Source: Phoebastria nigripes
Lineage: Eukaryota; Chordata; Aves; Procellariiformes; Diomedeidae
Length of the DNA: 64,000 nt
NCBI GenBank assembly: GCA_035582835.1
Contig: JAYKAV010001000.1
Location: 3,049,253 to 3,113,252, forward strand
Reading direction: 5' to 3'
In this document: positions 12,600 to 24,053 of the stretch, one piece after another
Layout: every line of letters begins with the position of its first letter
Position numbering within the stretch: position 1 is the stretch's first letter
The notes under the pieces: generated by a model
Seen by the model: the letters and a program-made list of their open reading frames with translations, nothing else
Database searches by the model: none
What the model was told of the DNA's origin: nothing
Program-made: the position numbers and the translations under genes

Positions 12600-13898
12600 G
12601 TGAGTCCAATTCACTTGGCATTTTTATGCTGAATGCCGGTTAGCATGCTGCTGTCTTCAGCACCTTGGGCTGAGGAACAGATGTACTCTTGTCCCCAGGG
12701 AGGGAGGACAGCTTGCTCTCTGTGCTCTGAAGTGACAGGATGTGAGCCAGCTATGAGCCGAAAGCCTTGTCCAGGCATCAGTGGGACCAGCGAGTAGGCT
12801 CTAAATGTAGCCAGAGAAGGAATAACACTTTGGAATTTCTCCTTATTTAGTGCATCCATTCACTCAGTTGGATGGTGTTTGTATAAAATGATGAATTAAC
12901 TGCTAGACTCAAGGATACGCTGATGCAGAAATACGTTAGTTGTTTAATAGAGAAAAATATTTATTTAGGACACATGTATTAGGTAGTGCCCATGAACTTG
13001 AATTCAGGGTTGGAGCTGGAGCTGTTTTGGGGAAGCAAGGACAACAGGGCTAATTTAGCTTTAAGCAAGTGGTTTGTTTTTTTTTTTTTTTTCGTGTTTA
13101 TTTACATATGCAGGCACAGTAAAATCTCTCAACAGCCTGACCTTCCTCGGTTGGTATCTGTGTAAACTTCAGTATGGCCTTTGCTTATTTTATTCTTGCT
13201 TTCACAGGCTCTGAGCTGAACAACTACCCCCTGAAGACTTTCTAGAAAGGAACGTAGGCAAAATTTAGGCACTGAATTCTAAAGCTGAAAACTTAAAAGT
13301 TCCCTTACNCCTACATCTGACCCTGGGGACCCCTCAAGAGCCTCCAAGTTGGTACCTTGAATTTTGGCCAGCAAAGCTCTCCCGGCACCTGAAATGATGC
13401 TTTTTCTGCTGAAACATGCTTGAGTCTAAATGGGACTTGAGTACCTTGGCATGTAGCCCCACGTTAGCCTGACCGATCCCCATAATATTAATAAGCTTTA
13501 ACACCTATTTCTCCTAGGGCGAAATAGTAACCTCCCATGTGCTGGAACCGCCAACCATATGCCAAGGAGATCAAGCCGTCAGTTTTGAGAATAGCACTGG
13601 GAGTAGCCCATTGTGTATAATTTACTCTGCTTGCCTGCCTCTGGGAGAACAGCTCAGCAGCAGCGGTTGTGCTCTGCTGTTCCTGGGGTCCCTTTGTGGG
13701 ATGAGTCACATGGTATGGAACGGTTCTAGCAAATGCAGCAGATGAGGACTACGTTGTGACAACTGATGGGAGACTCTGCTTGGGTTTTGTACTCTTAACT
13801 GATGCTGAAGGACTGCAGGAACCAGGGCAAATCTTCACTGCAGAGGGAAAAAAACCAACCTGATGTGGCAGGCTGAAATGTGCCTCTGTGTTGTCTGG

Positions 13899-13942
13899 CT
13901 GTTTTAGAGGGTACTCTTCCCTGTTTTAGAGGGTACGCTCCC
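13899..13942. repeat. Two-copy tandem repeat, 22-bp unit
   Basis: CTGTTTTAGAGGGTACTCTT is repeated as CTGTTTTAGAGGGTACGCTC immediately downstream. By eye there are two mismatches over the 22-base unit. Confidence 0.9.
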
Positions 13943-14123
13943 TTGACCCTTCTTTTGGAGACAGGGTCGCTACCGCAGAAGGAGGAGTGCTGCCTGGAAC
14001 TGTAATGCAATACTGTGCAGCACCGCTGGCCACCTGGATCTCACTTCTAAGCAGACCTGCTTGCTGGATCTCACATGCTTTAAAGTCTTGCCCTGGGGCT
14101 GAATGGAAACAAGAAGGAGCGAA

Positions 14124-14176
14124 TGATTTGACATACATTCTCCTGATTTGACATACATTCTCCTGATTTGACATAC
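14124..14176. repeat. 20-bp tandem repeat, 2.65 copies
   Basis: The unit TGATTTGACATACATTCTCC occurs at 14124-14143 and again, identical, at 14144-14163, then as a partial copy TGATTTGACATAC at 14164-14176. Because the copies are identical, this is a young expansion. Confidence 0.95.
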
Positions 14177-14675
14177 TGTATGGTTACAACATGGTGTGTC
14201 CTCCAGAAGAAATCCAAAATACATGTTCCTGTACAGGCACAGATCTGACTGTTCCCTTGATAAACTGTTTGTGTGGAAAGATACAATTTGCATGGTTGTC
14301 ATCAAAGCCAGTGTATGTATTCATTTGTGGAAGCATGTCAGACACCGTATGTCAGTAATATGCTTTTGATATGTTGGTGTCTGAATAATTTTTTTAACAG
14401 CTGAATGGCATATGTTTAAATGTAAACATCTGTTCTATGTTTGTACTTTACTGTTACCAATTTGTAAATATTCTTTATTTCTGTATTTTCCCTTGACTAA
14501 GAGTTTGATTCAAACTCAGGAAAAGTGTGGGATTCATCCTATTTTTAAAGAAACGCAGTTTTTTGCAGTGTTTCAGCATCTGGCCAATGTGTGTATCTTT
14601 TCATAGATGAGAAGGGCATTTAAAAGATAATTTTTTTCCCTTTTGGTGACCAGAACAAACTCAGTTTCCAGGCAA

Positions 14676-14693
14676 AATAAAAATTTGATGTGA

Positions 14694-14732
<39 letters not shown>
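14676..14732 (+). repeat. Poly(A) tract of 38 A behind AATAAA
   Basis: AATAAA at 14676-14681 is followed 13 bases later by an uninterrupted run of 38 A (14695-14732), then an A/C-rich stretch. This is the expected 3' end of a reverse-transcribed mRNA inserted in the genome. The upstream 200-300 bases are open to interpretation, and I do not recognise a coding sequence or a clear target-site duplication. Confidence 0.8.
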
Positions 14733-14734
<2 letters not shown>

Positions 14735-14999
14735 CCAACAAAAACAACCAAAAAAACCCCACAACACTGAAGTTTAAAAACTGAAGTTTTTTAAATGAGA
14801 AGATTATTGTTTGAGTGTTGGGCAGGTTCTGTAATGTATGGGTTTACTGAAAAGCAATCCATGTAAGAGCGACATGTTAAACCATGATGACAATAAATTG
14901 GTTTTATCCAGAAACTTTTCTGATGCAGTTAAAGAACTTGCAGTGTAATAAATGACTTAATAAAGGAATGAAATAATACACTATGTTTGTTAGGCTATT

Positions 15000-16689
15000 T
15001 ATTATACATGGATGAAACTGCAAACCAGNGTCACAACAAAGGGATTCAGAAGCAGTTATTGCAACTCATCAATCAAATGAGCCACTGGAGCACCATTCGG
15101 GATACTACAACCAGCCTAAAAGGCACGGTTTGGTCAAAAGTAATGAACGATATCTTACTATTAAAGCAAAATGACAAGAGACATTATGAACCAACTGGGA
15201 CCACCTGGAGAGTCTAGAGATGAGTGTCTAATGCTAAAGTACAGGAGGTGCTTGAGAAACATTGCACAGTGAGTTGGACTCACCAGCGTGGTGGCAGGAA
15301 GAGGCTCCAGAAAGAAGCGACGACAACAGCAAGTTGCGTACCAACAGAGTTACAAGTACTTCCTCAGTAAATGTTTCAGCAAAGCGGATGATCTTGCTCT
15401 CACGAGTGTCCCATGACTGCTGGTTTCTACCTTTTGGTAAAAACTCACCCAATTTAGCAACAAATAACAAATGTCAGCTCTTGGTGGACTTAACNGCAGT
15501 CTGGTCTTCATATGCTGTTTGTATGGCTTGACTCAGGCCTTAAAAAAACAAACAAACAAACAAAACAGCCATCACATATAACATAAGAAACTTCAATCTG
15601 TCTAAATCCCAAAGCTTTGTATCATTGTCACAGAATCATAGCATTTCATAGCCACAGCTTAAAACAAACCAAACCAAACCATGAAAAGTTGAGTGCTGTT
15701 GGAGCCACCAGCTAGTTAGTAAAAAATGACCGAAGTAGCCCAAACTGCACCTGCTGCAATGGCAAAGCCGATTCCTGGGCAATAGGAGGAGCCCAGCCAG
15801 GCNGAGGTGCCTCGGAATCAGTGCCATCTTGTGGCACTTCATGATATTAAAAAACCCCCTGAGCTACAATAACTGCAAATGTCCTCAGAATCAACCACAG
15901 TTCAAAAAAAATTGCACGTGGTAAATGATACAAACCACAGTAAGGATATGTAAATTTGGCCATAACTTCTGCAGTTGTGCATGGAGCAGCTCACAGCACC
16001 TGAATGATTAATGAGGCAAATGCCTACCAATTATGGATCACTGAAGGTGCACAGTGAGTTGCATGTAATTATAAATCCTGAGAACAGATGGAAAATTTTG
16101 CAACATCAAAAGCCTGCTCCTTATTAGCTGTGTCCTGCTCCGTGCAAGCGAAGCAGCCAGGCCATGTGGCTGCCTTGCTGGGGCAGGGCTGCACCACCCA
16201 TATGGCGGGCGGGTGGCTGCTTCGGCCCTGATGGCTGCCGTACCATCAACATGGGACTGTAAGTGTGTGTTAGCCTGGGAAAGAGCCGGCATCCCCTTCC
16301 CTGCACCCCAGGAGCCACAGGGCAGGTGCTGGCTGCTTTTACAAGGGCATTGCACCTGGGTTTAGTGTGCTGCTAGCTGCAGACACTTGGAGCCAAGGCA
16401 GAATTGTGCTTAAAACAAAACAAGCAAATACACCCCAGAAGCACCCACCCACAGTGAAACCCTGCGAGAGCAGCACGAGCTTGCTTTTCAGACTTGAGCT
16501 GCTTCTGCATCACTTAGGCAGCGTCAAACACTTCAGATCTTTGACACTTGTTCCTGGCACCAGCCTTAGCCTGGGCCCACGGAGGCAGCTGCTATTACTG
16601 ACTCAATTTAAAAAAAAAAGAACTCCCAACACCTATCCTCCGCTCCCCACCCACCCAAATAGGTGGAAAGCACGTATAGCCTTCATGCT
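15000..16689. other. Unique sequence with a GC-rich patch
   Basis: Nothing coding is recognised. 16130-16340 is clearly richer in G and C than its surroundings (for example GGCGGGCGGGTGGCTGCTTC) and carries a few CpG. It is short for a CpG island, and no promoter motif is apparent next to it. Confidence 0.6.
15542..15566. repeat. (AAAC)n microsatellite
   Basis: An A-run followed by four to five AAAC units. A second short array, three AAACC-type units, lies nearby at 15661-15680. Confidence 0.85.
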
Positions 16690-16998
16690 GTCATTTTATA
16701 TATATACAAACCATATAAAATATAAATAAGTAAATATATAATATAACATGATACACANATAATATTTACCTACTATAGAAAACAAGATGTATAGTATAAA
16801 CATAAACCAAATACTATATAAAGTATTAATATAAAGATAATATATGAGTACATATCTAAAAGGTAAATACATAAAATATGCATATAAATATATAGCATAT
16901 ATTATATAAAAACAAACAGTACAATTGTAATAAATGTGTAAGTTATAATATATCATTATAATATATATTTTTTGTGTGTGTGTATATATATATAAAAA
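16690..16998. repeat. Extremely AT-rich low-complexity tract
   Basis: About 300 bases made almost entirely of ATATAA, TATAAA and AAATAT words, ending in GTGTGTGTGTATATATATAT. G and C are nearly absent. A TG/TA dinucleotide array closes it near 16973-16993. The open minus-strand frame across 16696-16956 is an effect of composition (Tyr/Ile-rich), not a gene. Confidence 0.85.
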
Positions 16999-19900
16999 AA
17001 ATATGCTCTTTCCTAATAACGACTGCTGCAGTATCGGACGAGGACATACATTGTTCCTAGCAGTATAACATTTATTGCATAAAAAGGAAGGAAATAATAG
17101 CAGCTCGGATGAGATTTAAGAGAGATCTTTGAGGCACGTTCATAGTCAGGTNGTAGGCTAGCTGGCACACCGGGGAGACATTACTTCTTTACCGCATCAA
17201 AGGACACTGAAGGGAGGTAGACAGACCCTTGTGTGCCTGTAGGTAACACAACGGCTCACTAACGCCTTTAATTCCTCCTTGTCTCATTACCTACTTTGAG
17301 GTGTTCAAGCAACCCAGACATTTCTCGCAAAGGCTTTTTGGGAGTGGTTATGGTGTAGTAACAAAGTTATAGTCTTGTTTCTACTTTCTATTGTCTCCAC
17401 TTCTGTCAAGTATTCAGAGATTTTTTTTTTCTTTCAGTGACCCTTAAATTCTTGTAGTTTATAATTCTTGGATTAAAACCAGTTTTAATTATTTTTTAAG
17501 GAAAATGCAGTGTTATTTTTATCAAACCTTCCGAAAAGGAAAACACTTTCACACTACACACATTCCACTCAAGGACTTGAGCCTTGATGTTCATCTAGTA
17601 TTATTTTAGTTAAACATTAAACAGTGGGGATTTCTCGGACATTATTGCTTTGCTGGAAAGTAGTTAGGTACAATTGCCAAGTACAGTTTTTGTGGGTTTG
17701 TTTTAGGTTTATTGCAGGGCACTGTGTTATAACCTCTTTTTTGAGGACAGTAGAAATGCTATGGTTTCAGACAGCCAAAAATTTTAGTACATACAAGGAG
17801 TCAATTAATAGTAAATTAGAAACTGATTTTGCCATGTAAATTTGATCACAATTAAAGACAAAAAAAAAAAGGTCTAAGGTACTGCATTGTCCTGAACTAT
17901 CACTGTGGTTTGTTACACATATGACTATTAAATTCGCTCCATCTTGAACAAGGCCATTCTTAAGTTTTATTTTCCAAACAAGGCAAACTGTGCTTCTATC
18001 TTATATTAGGGTAAGCTGCATTATTAAAAGCAAAGTAATCTTACAAATAGTTCAAAACCAATATTAAAATTACAACATAATTGATTACAATTGCTTCTTT
18101 TCCTAAGAAGGATGAAAGCAAATAATATTTCTTTCAAGTGTCTCTAATTTTCAATACTTTGTATAGACTTCTGTCTGTTTGCTGAACTCTCACTGTAAAT
18201 CTATAACTTAGCTATCTAACTATTTCCTCTCTGTCATGCTGGAAATCAAATTTGCTTTTTTTGACTAAGATTTATTTTTTCTCACTCATTTCCTGTTCCA
18301 GTAGCAAGTTTTGAGTTTTCTTTTTGGACAGGCTTGATTTTGTTCTATTTTCACATATAAAAATTCCCAATAAGCCATCTCAGAGGGGATGATACCAGCC
18401 TGGGTTCCCACTACCTTTCTCTGGCGGAGGTATGTTTAAGCGTTATTTTGTTGCTCATTAGAGGGCCTGATGTATCTGCAGTGTGACTGGGAAGGGACCT
18501 TCTTCTTATGTAGCCATAAAATACCCACAGCCTCTTTCATCATGTAACTGGGGGATTATGCACCCTGCAACAATCTCAGAAGGAATGGAAGCAGAAAATA
18601 CTGCAGCTGCCACCAAGAGGTAAAATTTGAATCCAGTCTGAGATTTGAATATCAGAGATACCCGAACACCAGCGTTCCCAGCACTGCCTTTTCATTTTCA
18701 AAAATACAATATAGATGAGAGCTCACATTTCAAGAAGTTCAAGGGTTTTTCATTTTAGAGTTTGGGCTCTAGCTTTTGGAGAGACCTTGGCTTTGTAACA
18801 TCCCAAATTATAAGGCAGTCAAAAATAACACTCTGGCTTAACTTTCCTAATGCAACATTTTCTCCCATTTCTTCACCTTACAAAGCCGGTCACAAAAAGT
18901 CCTGTTTTGCCTATAGGATTCATTACTGCATTACAGCTCCTTATATTAGACTAGGTTTTCAAGTTAGCCCTTAGAGAGATTGCATTTCTACTTTGTAATG
19001 ATTTTACCATTGGAAAAGTTCATCTAGAAAGATGCCTGGAAAACAGTGAAGCCACTACGGGAATTCTTTTCTTCTTGAAGTATCTATCACTCCACGGTAG
19101 AAGAATCAGAGGGATATGTTAAGCTTGCTACATCCTCTGTCAATCTTTTGTTTGATTATTACGTTATCAAGTTGCTTGCACTGTGAGAGATTAAAACAGT
19201 TAGGTAAGTGCAAAGCATAGAGTTACCAAGCACTTCGAATGTAAGTCAAACATCAAACTAGTTTCTGAAGTGCAGAACTACTGAGCTTTCACTTTGTCAC
19301 ACAAGCAGATGCTGCNGGAGGCAAGGAGGAAAGGAGCGATGCATTTTTTTTTTTTACTTGGCTGCTGAACCTTGCACTACCCGAAGAACCAGACACCGCG
19401 TGCAGCTACTGGTTAGATGCCTTTCAAACCTGTCTTCTGCCTAAGGGCTATCAGATGTGTGGCTGAGGCGAAGAGACACATTTTCCCATTNTGAATCTCC
19501 ATAACTTGAGGACGTGCTGCTCACTGCAGTAAGTAAATGCTTGGGCTGCTTTAGATCAGGGGATTATTAATTTAGGAGTCTGACAATATTATTCTTCCCT
19601 TTTGCTCTACTGCAAGGAGAGTTCTGCCCAGTATGGGAACGAGCTACTAATGAGCAGAGATGAAATATCTCATCTAGGGAGGAAGACTTCATCCTGGATA
19701 CAGTTTTCAAAATCAAAGTGCAGGTTAATTTAGCTTGAAAGGTCCAACCAAAACTATTTGCCATACATATTACTTCTTGATAACTGTGGCCTGCCATATG
19801 CACATTCTGGCTACCTTTTAATATCGGTGGGGATTTGTCCACAGGGGAATCCTTAAGTCTGGTGACTTTCCTATCCCATTACCTGGATGTCCATTTATTC

Positions 19901-21461
19901 TGCAGAATCCAAGAAGCATCCAGTAAGTAACTCTCCAGGCCCAATGAACTGGCTAGGGACCCTGGGTCTCTAGGTAATTACACTCATGCCTCTCACTGTT
20001 CAAGTAAAAAAGTGCTTCACTCTCTTACTTATATCAATCTTTAAGTAAACCTACANCAAAATATTACACCACTTTTAACAGATGTGAAATAATGTACAGG
20101 CTTGTGATACAGGATGCCAGGGGTTTCAACGAGCATCAGTAGAACTGCACCCATCTCCCTCAAACATAATAAACTGTACGTCATACCCTACAGATTTTCT
20201 TCTTCCTGCGCATGCATCATATATACCTCCACTGGTATATATGCAAATACCTCCATTGCTATTACATATATCTCCTTATAATAGAGTGTCCAAAATACCG
20301 TGGTGGAAAATTGTTTTTGTGTACCTTACAGGGTGATGAAGGTTTGAACTGGTGGACTATTGGGGGCACCAATATTCATCCATGCAGCTGCCACAACCCC
20401 ATATTAGCATAGATGCCATGTGTCACTGAAGGAGCGGACAGCAAGGTTGGCACACACAAAGGAAGGCAGGTTTTGGAGGGTAAACTAATGCAAATGCCAT
20501 AGTTACAAAAGTGAGAGAGTTCATTTAGAAAAGTTCATTTGAGAACAGATCCTACACAAGACTGTAATAATACAAAGAGGTGCACCTCAGAGCAGAAACC
20601 CTTCTCTGAAGAAATGTGGACCATAATAATATTTTCTATTAACAACTGTCCATAGTCTCTTTTTAAGCACACTTGGCTATGCCTACTTCCAAATCAACTG
20701 AGCTATCTTGTTAAGATTTTTTGTTTACAAATAAATAAATAAATATTAGACATTGGAATTGTACATAAAATTATTTTTCCCCCAAGGTCATGCCTTTTCC
20801 CATTATGTGTACTCATTAGTGACCCCATGGTCAATTATTAATAAAATCTCACAGAAAGCCCTGCTAGATAGGGAGAAACATGAAAATCTCAAGAAACAAG
20901 GTATCTGACTTCCAAACAGAATGCCTGCCTAAGACCAAACCTCATTAGGGAGAAGTCCTCCAGGCAAACATCCTCTCATTATTTATTGTCATGGTTTACT
21001 GAAGATTCCTCAGTGTAATTCACAATTGGTTTTTAAATAAATCTCTCTGAATNGTAAATGTGATATTCCTGCATCTAAGCAGCAGGATTAGCTGAAAACT
21101 GAACAAGACCAAAATTTCACATTTCAGGGACTCATAAACAGCTTAGAGCCTGACAGTAACGCAACAAGAAGCAAAAATATGACTGAAAACATATGGCTGA
21201 AAAGTAAGGTAGCAGTGGCTGTACAACATAATAATGAAACAGTAAGACTGCAAAGCAAAAGCAATTAGCAAACGTGTTGGTAATGAAGAATTATTTACGG
21301 TGAGAAACTTCTCTATAGGAGAAGGATGGTGCTGTGTTTCTGATTAACATTTAAGGCATGAAGGCCTTGGATTTAAGGCTTTGCCGGCTTCTAGATGGTC
21401 AGTTGGGTCTAGGGTCTCAAAAGTTTTGAGGCACTCTGATGTCCTGGAGGATTTGGTCTAA
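16999..21461. other. Unique sequence without a recognisable gene
   Basis: AT-rich unique DNA with short frames only (91 codons at most). Donor-like CAGTAAGTAA words at 19528 and 19923 have no convincing partner exon. Single N bases are frequent (17152, 19316, 19491, 20056, 21053). Confidence 0.7.
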
Positions 21462-21542
21462 GTCTCCTAGAGCTCAGCTGCTCATCTGGAAATTAGGGAT
21501 AGTAAAGCTTCTCCTTATCTTAGGGGGTACTGTGAAGGAGAG
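21462..21542 (+). mobile_element. Probable MIR-type SINE remnant
   Basis: The order AGAGCTCAGCTGCTCATCTG, then GAAATTAGGGATAGTAAAGC, then CTTATCTTAGGGGGTACTGTGAAGGAG, parallels the MIR 3' half: cctcagtttcctcatctg, then aaaatggggataataat, then acctacctcatagggttgttgtgagg. The tRNA-derived head with the A and B boxes is not recognisable. The copy is old and diverged. Confidence 0.5.
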
Positions 21543-22627
21543 GGTGCTAAAGACGGGGCATGATTTATCAAATGGTTTTGCTATGGATCTTTTCAAGGGG
21601 ATGAAAGTCTGAAGGATTTGCCTCACAAATCTTATCACATCAAAGGGTTAACTAATACTTATGCCTAAGGTGAAAAGTGCATGACCATGATTTCCATTTT
21701 TTATTGCACTAAACTGCTGAGACCCGTTAAGTCCAGAATACCTCAGAAATTTCCATCTCTGATTAGAACAGTGTGAACTTCTCTTCAAGGAGAAAATCCT
21801 CTGGTGTGATCCATTTTTCTCCTGTAGTTAAAAAATCTTGGGCTGATTCAGCATCTGGGCTGATGAGTTGGCCCCTGGAAGCACTTGCCTTCATTGCTCT
21901 TGAGGAGGCTGGAGAAGCAGCGCAACGGAAAGTTTCTTTCCTCGCCAGAGGACATGCACGCAGGCCAGTGCTTGCCAGGGCAATGTCTCCTGAATCCCTT
22001 GCTTGGCTCAGTGCACTGTATCTACTACTACCCATAAAAGATTCATTCTCTTAAATGCCATATTTACCACTTTGCATAACAAGGTTTCTTTACTAAGGTA
22101 ATACTATAGTCAAACAAATGTAAAGCTGATGAGGATAAGGAGTAAAATAACTGAAAAGGGCTTTTTTACTTAGTGTGGTGAAAGGGGATATTAATACAGA
22201 TTGCTTTTTTTGGTGTACCTATTATAGTCATGCCCACTCTTTGCTGAATGCATACCTATGAGACTGTGTGTGTGTGCAATAAAACCCTTAGTTTATTAAG
22301 CACTTTTTTCTATTCTGCTATGTCAGTCTAAAAACACTTTGAAGGCAGGAATGATGGAATTGTTCAATATATTGTGTGCAGAAGATTATGACCTCTGCAA
22401 TCAGCCCCTGAAACACCACTGCCTTTTTACTTCTGGGGCAGCTGAAATGAATTATAAGGTAGCCTCATAAAACCCCAACATTTTACTAAAGCTGAGGCCT
22501 CTGAATATGCAGCACTTGAGCATTTTTGTATTCTTTCTCATTTCCAAAGTATTTACAATCTGCTTAAGATTTCAAAAATGAAAATTGAACATACTATTTT
22601 TACTGAATATCTTGTTTCTAAACAAGG

Positions 22628-22735
22628 TCTCAATCCTGCAACAGCTCAAATGGGTGAATGACCTTATGCTTGTAAAAAATTGCCACTGATTTCTGCATCC
22701 GTTTGTGTACACATTTAGCAGGAGACATTTTAAAG
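22628..22735. repeat. Degenerate palindromic repeat, same type
   Basis: CTCAATCCTGCAACAGCTCA, then TTATGCTTGT, then TTGCCACTGATTTCTGCATC, then TTTGTGTACACATTTAGCAG, follows the layout of the same short amniote repeat: atcctgcaaa, acttatgcatgtgag, cccattgatttcaatggg, acatgtgtaag. It is diverged, so the element boundaries are approximate. Confidence 0.35.
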
Positions 22736-23034
22736 TTGCCATTATATCATCTAGCAGGAAGACACAGGGACGTCTGCCTGAGTGCTGGACCATGCTGTGG
22801 AGGACATGCCTCTGCACTGAGGCACACTCCTAACCTGAGGGGGTGAAATGCTTTTGGTTCGAAAGGGGGACAGAAGGAAAACCCTCAATGAAAATCTGAG
22901 ACAAAAGTAACATCCCAAATACCTTCCGCTACACATGACTATCCTGTTTGGAGGAAGACTGACCCAGCCAAAATGGAACACCTAGTGTAAAGCCATCATC
23001 GCTCCTCTGCGTTTCCACACTAATTAAACCTAGT

Positions 23035-23160
23035 TTCTTTATCCTCTATAACATACACAACTAAAATTACATCAACCACCACAACAACGATCTTTTCCTT
23101 TTGTCAACTCTCTGCGGCAGCAGCTCTGCCTCCTGTCTGTGCTGCTACTAGCAGGGTAGC
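23035..23160. repeat. Direct repeat, copy 1 of 2
   Basis: This segment recurs at 23928-24053 with no gaps. The last 117 bases (from CTCTATAACAT to AGCAGGGTAGC) differ from the second copy at about 12 positions, roughly 90% identity by hand alignment. The first nine bases are more diverged. The block includes the long shared runs ACAACAACGATCTTTTCCT and GGCAGCAGCTCTGCCTCCTG. I see no open gene in it. It could be a tandem-type local duplication or two insertions of one unnamed element. Confidence 0.9.
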
Positions 23161-23927
23161 TCCAAATAATCAATTATTTCTCTTCCACACAAAACAAAGG
23201 CCTATACAGCATCAGAAGGGTCCATGAAGTGGTAACCAACAAACAGAAAGTCAAGTTGCTGAAGTTTATCANTGGTGGCCCTTATTCTGCAAAGCATTTA
23301 AACGCCAAAAGTTTAATAAAGCTGCTGTAAATATTCAGTGCCCATGAGTGAACACAGTTCACCAGACCCTTGTGTCTAACTTGCTTATGGAATTTGAAAA
23401 CGTTCCCAGCAGGATCCTCTGAACAGATGTAACTTAGATAATGTTTTAAAAAATAAAGCCTTATTTATTCATACCTGGAAGGTACAGGGCCTTGAGGAAA
23501 ATCTGTTAACGTGGTGAAAGGCCTAAAAGCCCAAGCTTAACCTCTCCGTGCTTAGGGAAGAGCATGCTGTCACTGAGTTGGGAAAAGCCAGGCTGTCCCA
23601 CTCACAAAATGTTCTTTTTGTTCTCTGCGTGAATCAGTTTGTATCTGCTGATAACCCACTTCTTTCCAAGGGTTTCAAGTTTAGGATTCCCTTTGATGCT
23701 AGACTCACTGCTGGGAACAGTAAACCACTCTTAACTTTGATGGAGCTACAATTATTCCCCATAGTCAGCTATTCCATTGTTTCCTCTAAAACTCTTATTT
23801 ATGTCACCGTTTCATTTTGGGTAGGTTTCCTCCTTCATCCTTTCTGATTTAAATCATGCCAGTCACGAAAGTTACAAATCAGATAGCTCGAGAGGCATGC
23901 AATATTTTAATATAAAATATACAGAAA

Positions 23928-24053
23928 TTCCTCATTCTCTGTAACATATGTGACTAAAATTATATCAACAACCACAACAACGATCTTTTCCTGTTGTCAC
24001 CTCTCTCTGGCAGCAGCTCTGCCTCCTGTCTGTGCTGTTACTAGCAGGGTAGC
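23928..24053. repeat. Direct repeat, copy 2 of 2
   Basis: This is the partner of 23035-23160, in the same orientation at an offset of exactly 893 bases. Identity stops on both sides. The flanks are TCCAAATAATC after copy 1 and AGAGGTGGCAG after copy 2. The 767 bases between the copies are unrelated to the repeat and hold no recognised gene. Confidence 0.9.

Noticed and set aside
15628..15655. CACAGAATCATAGCATTTCATAG, resembling the octamer tail of avian CR1
   Set aside because: The bases that should follow in a CR1 copy are absent, so it is probably coincidence.
21763..22054. Overlapping 90- and 93-codon frames on both strands
   Set aside because: No domain, no splice sites in a sensible position, and both-strand openness of this size is expected occasionally in 64 kb.
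23548..23847. 99-codon frame between the two direct repeats
   Set aside because: Considered as cargo of a composite element, but no transposase, integrase or other family feature is visible.
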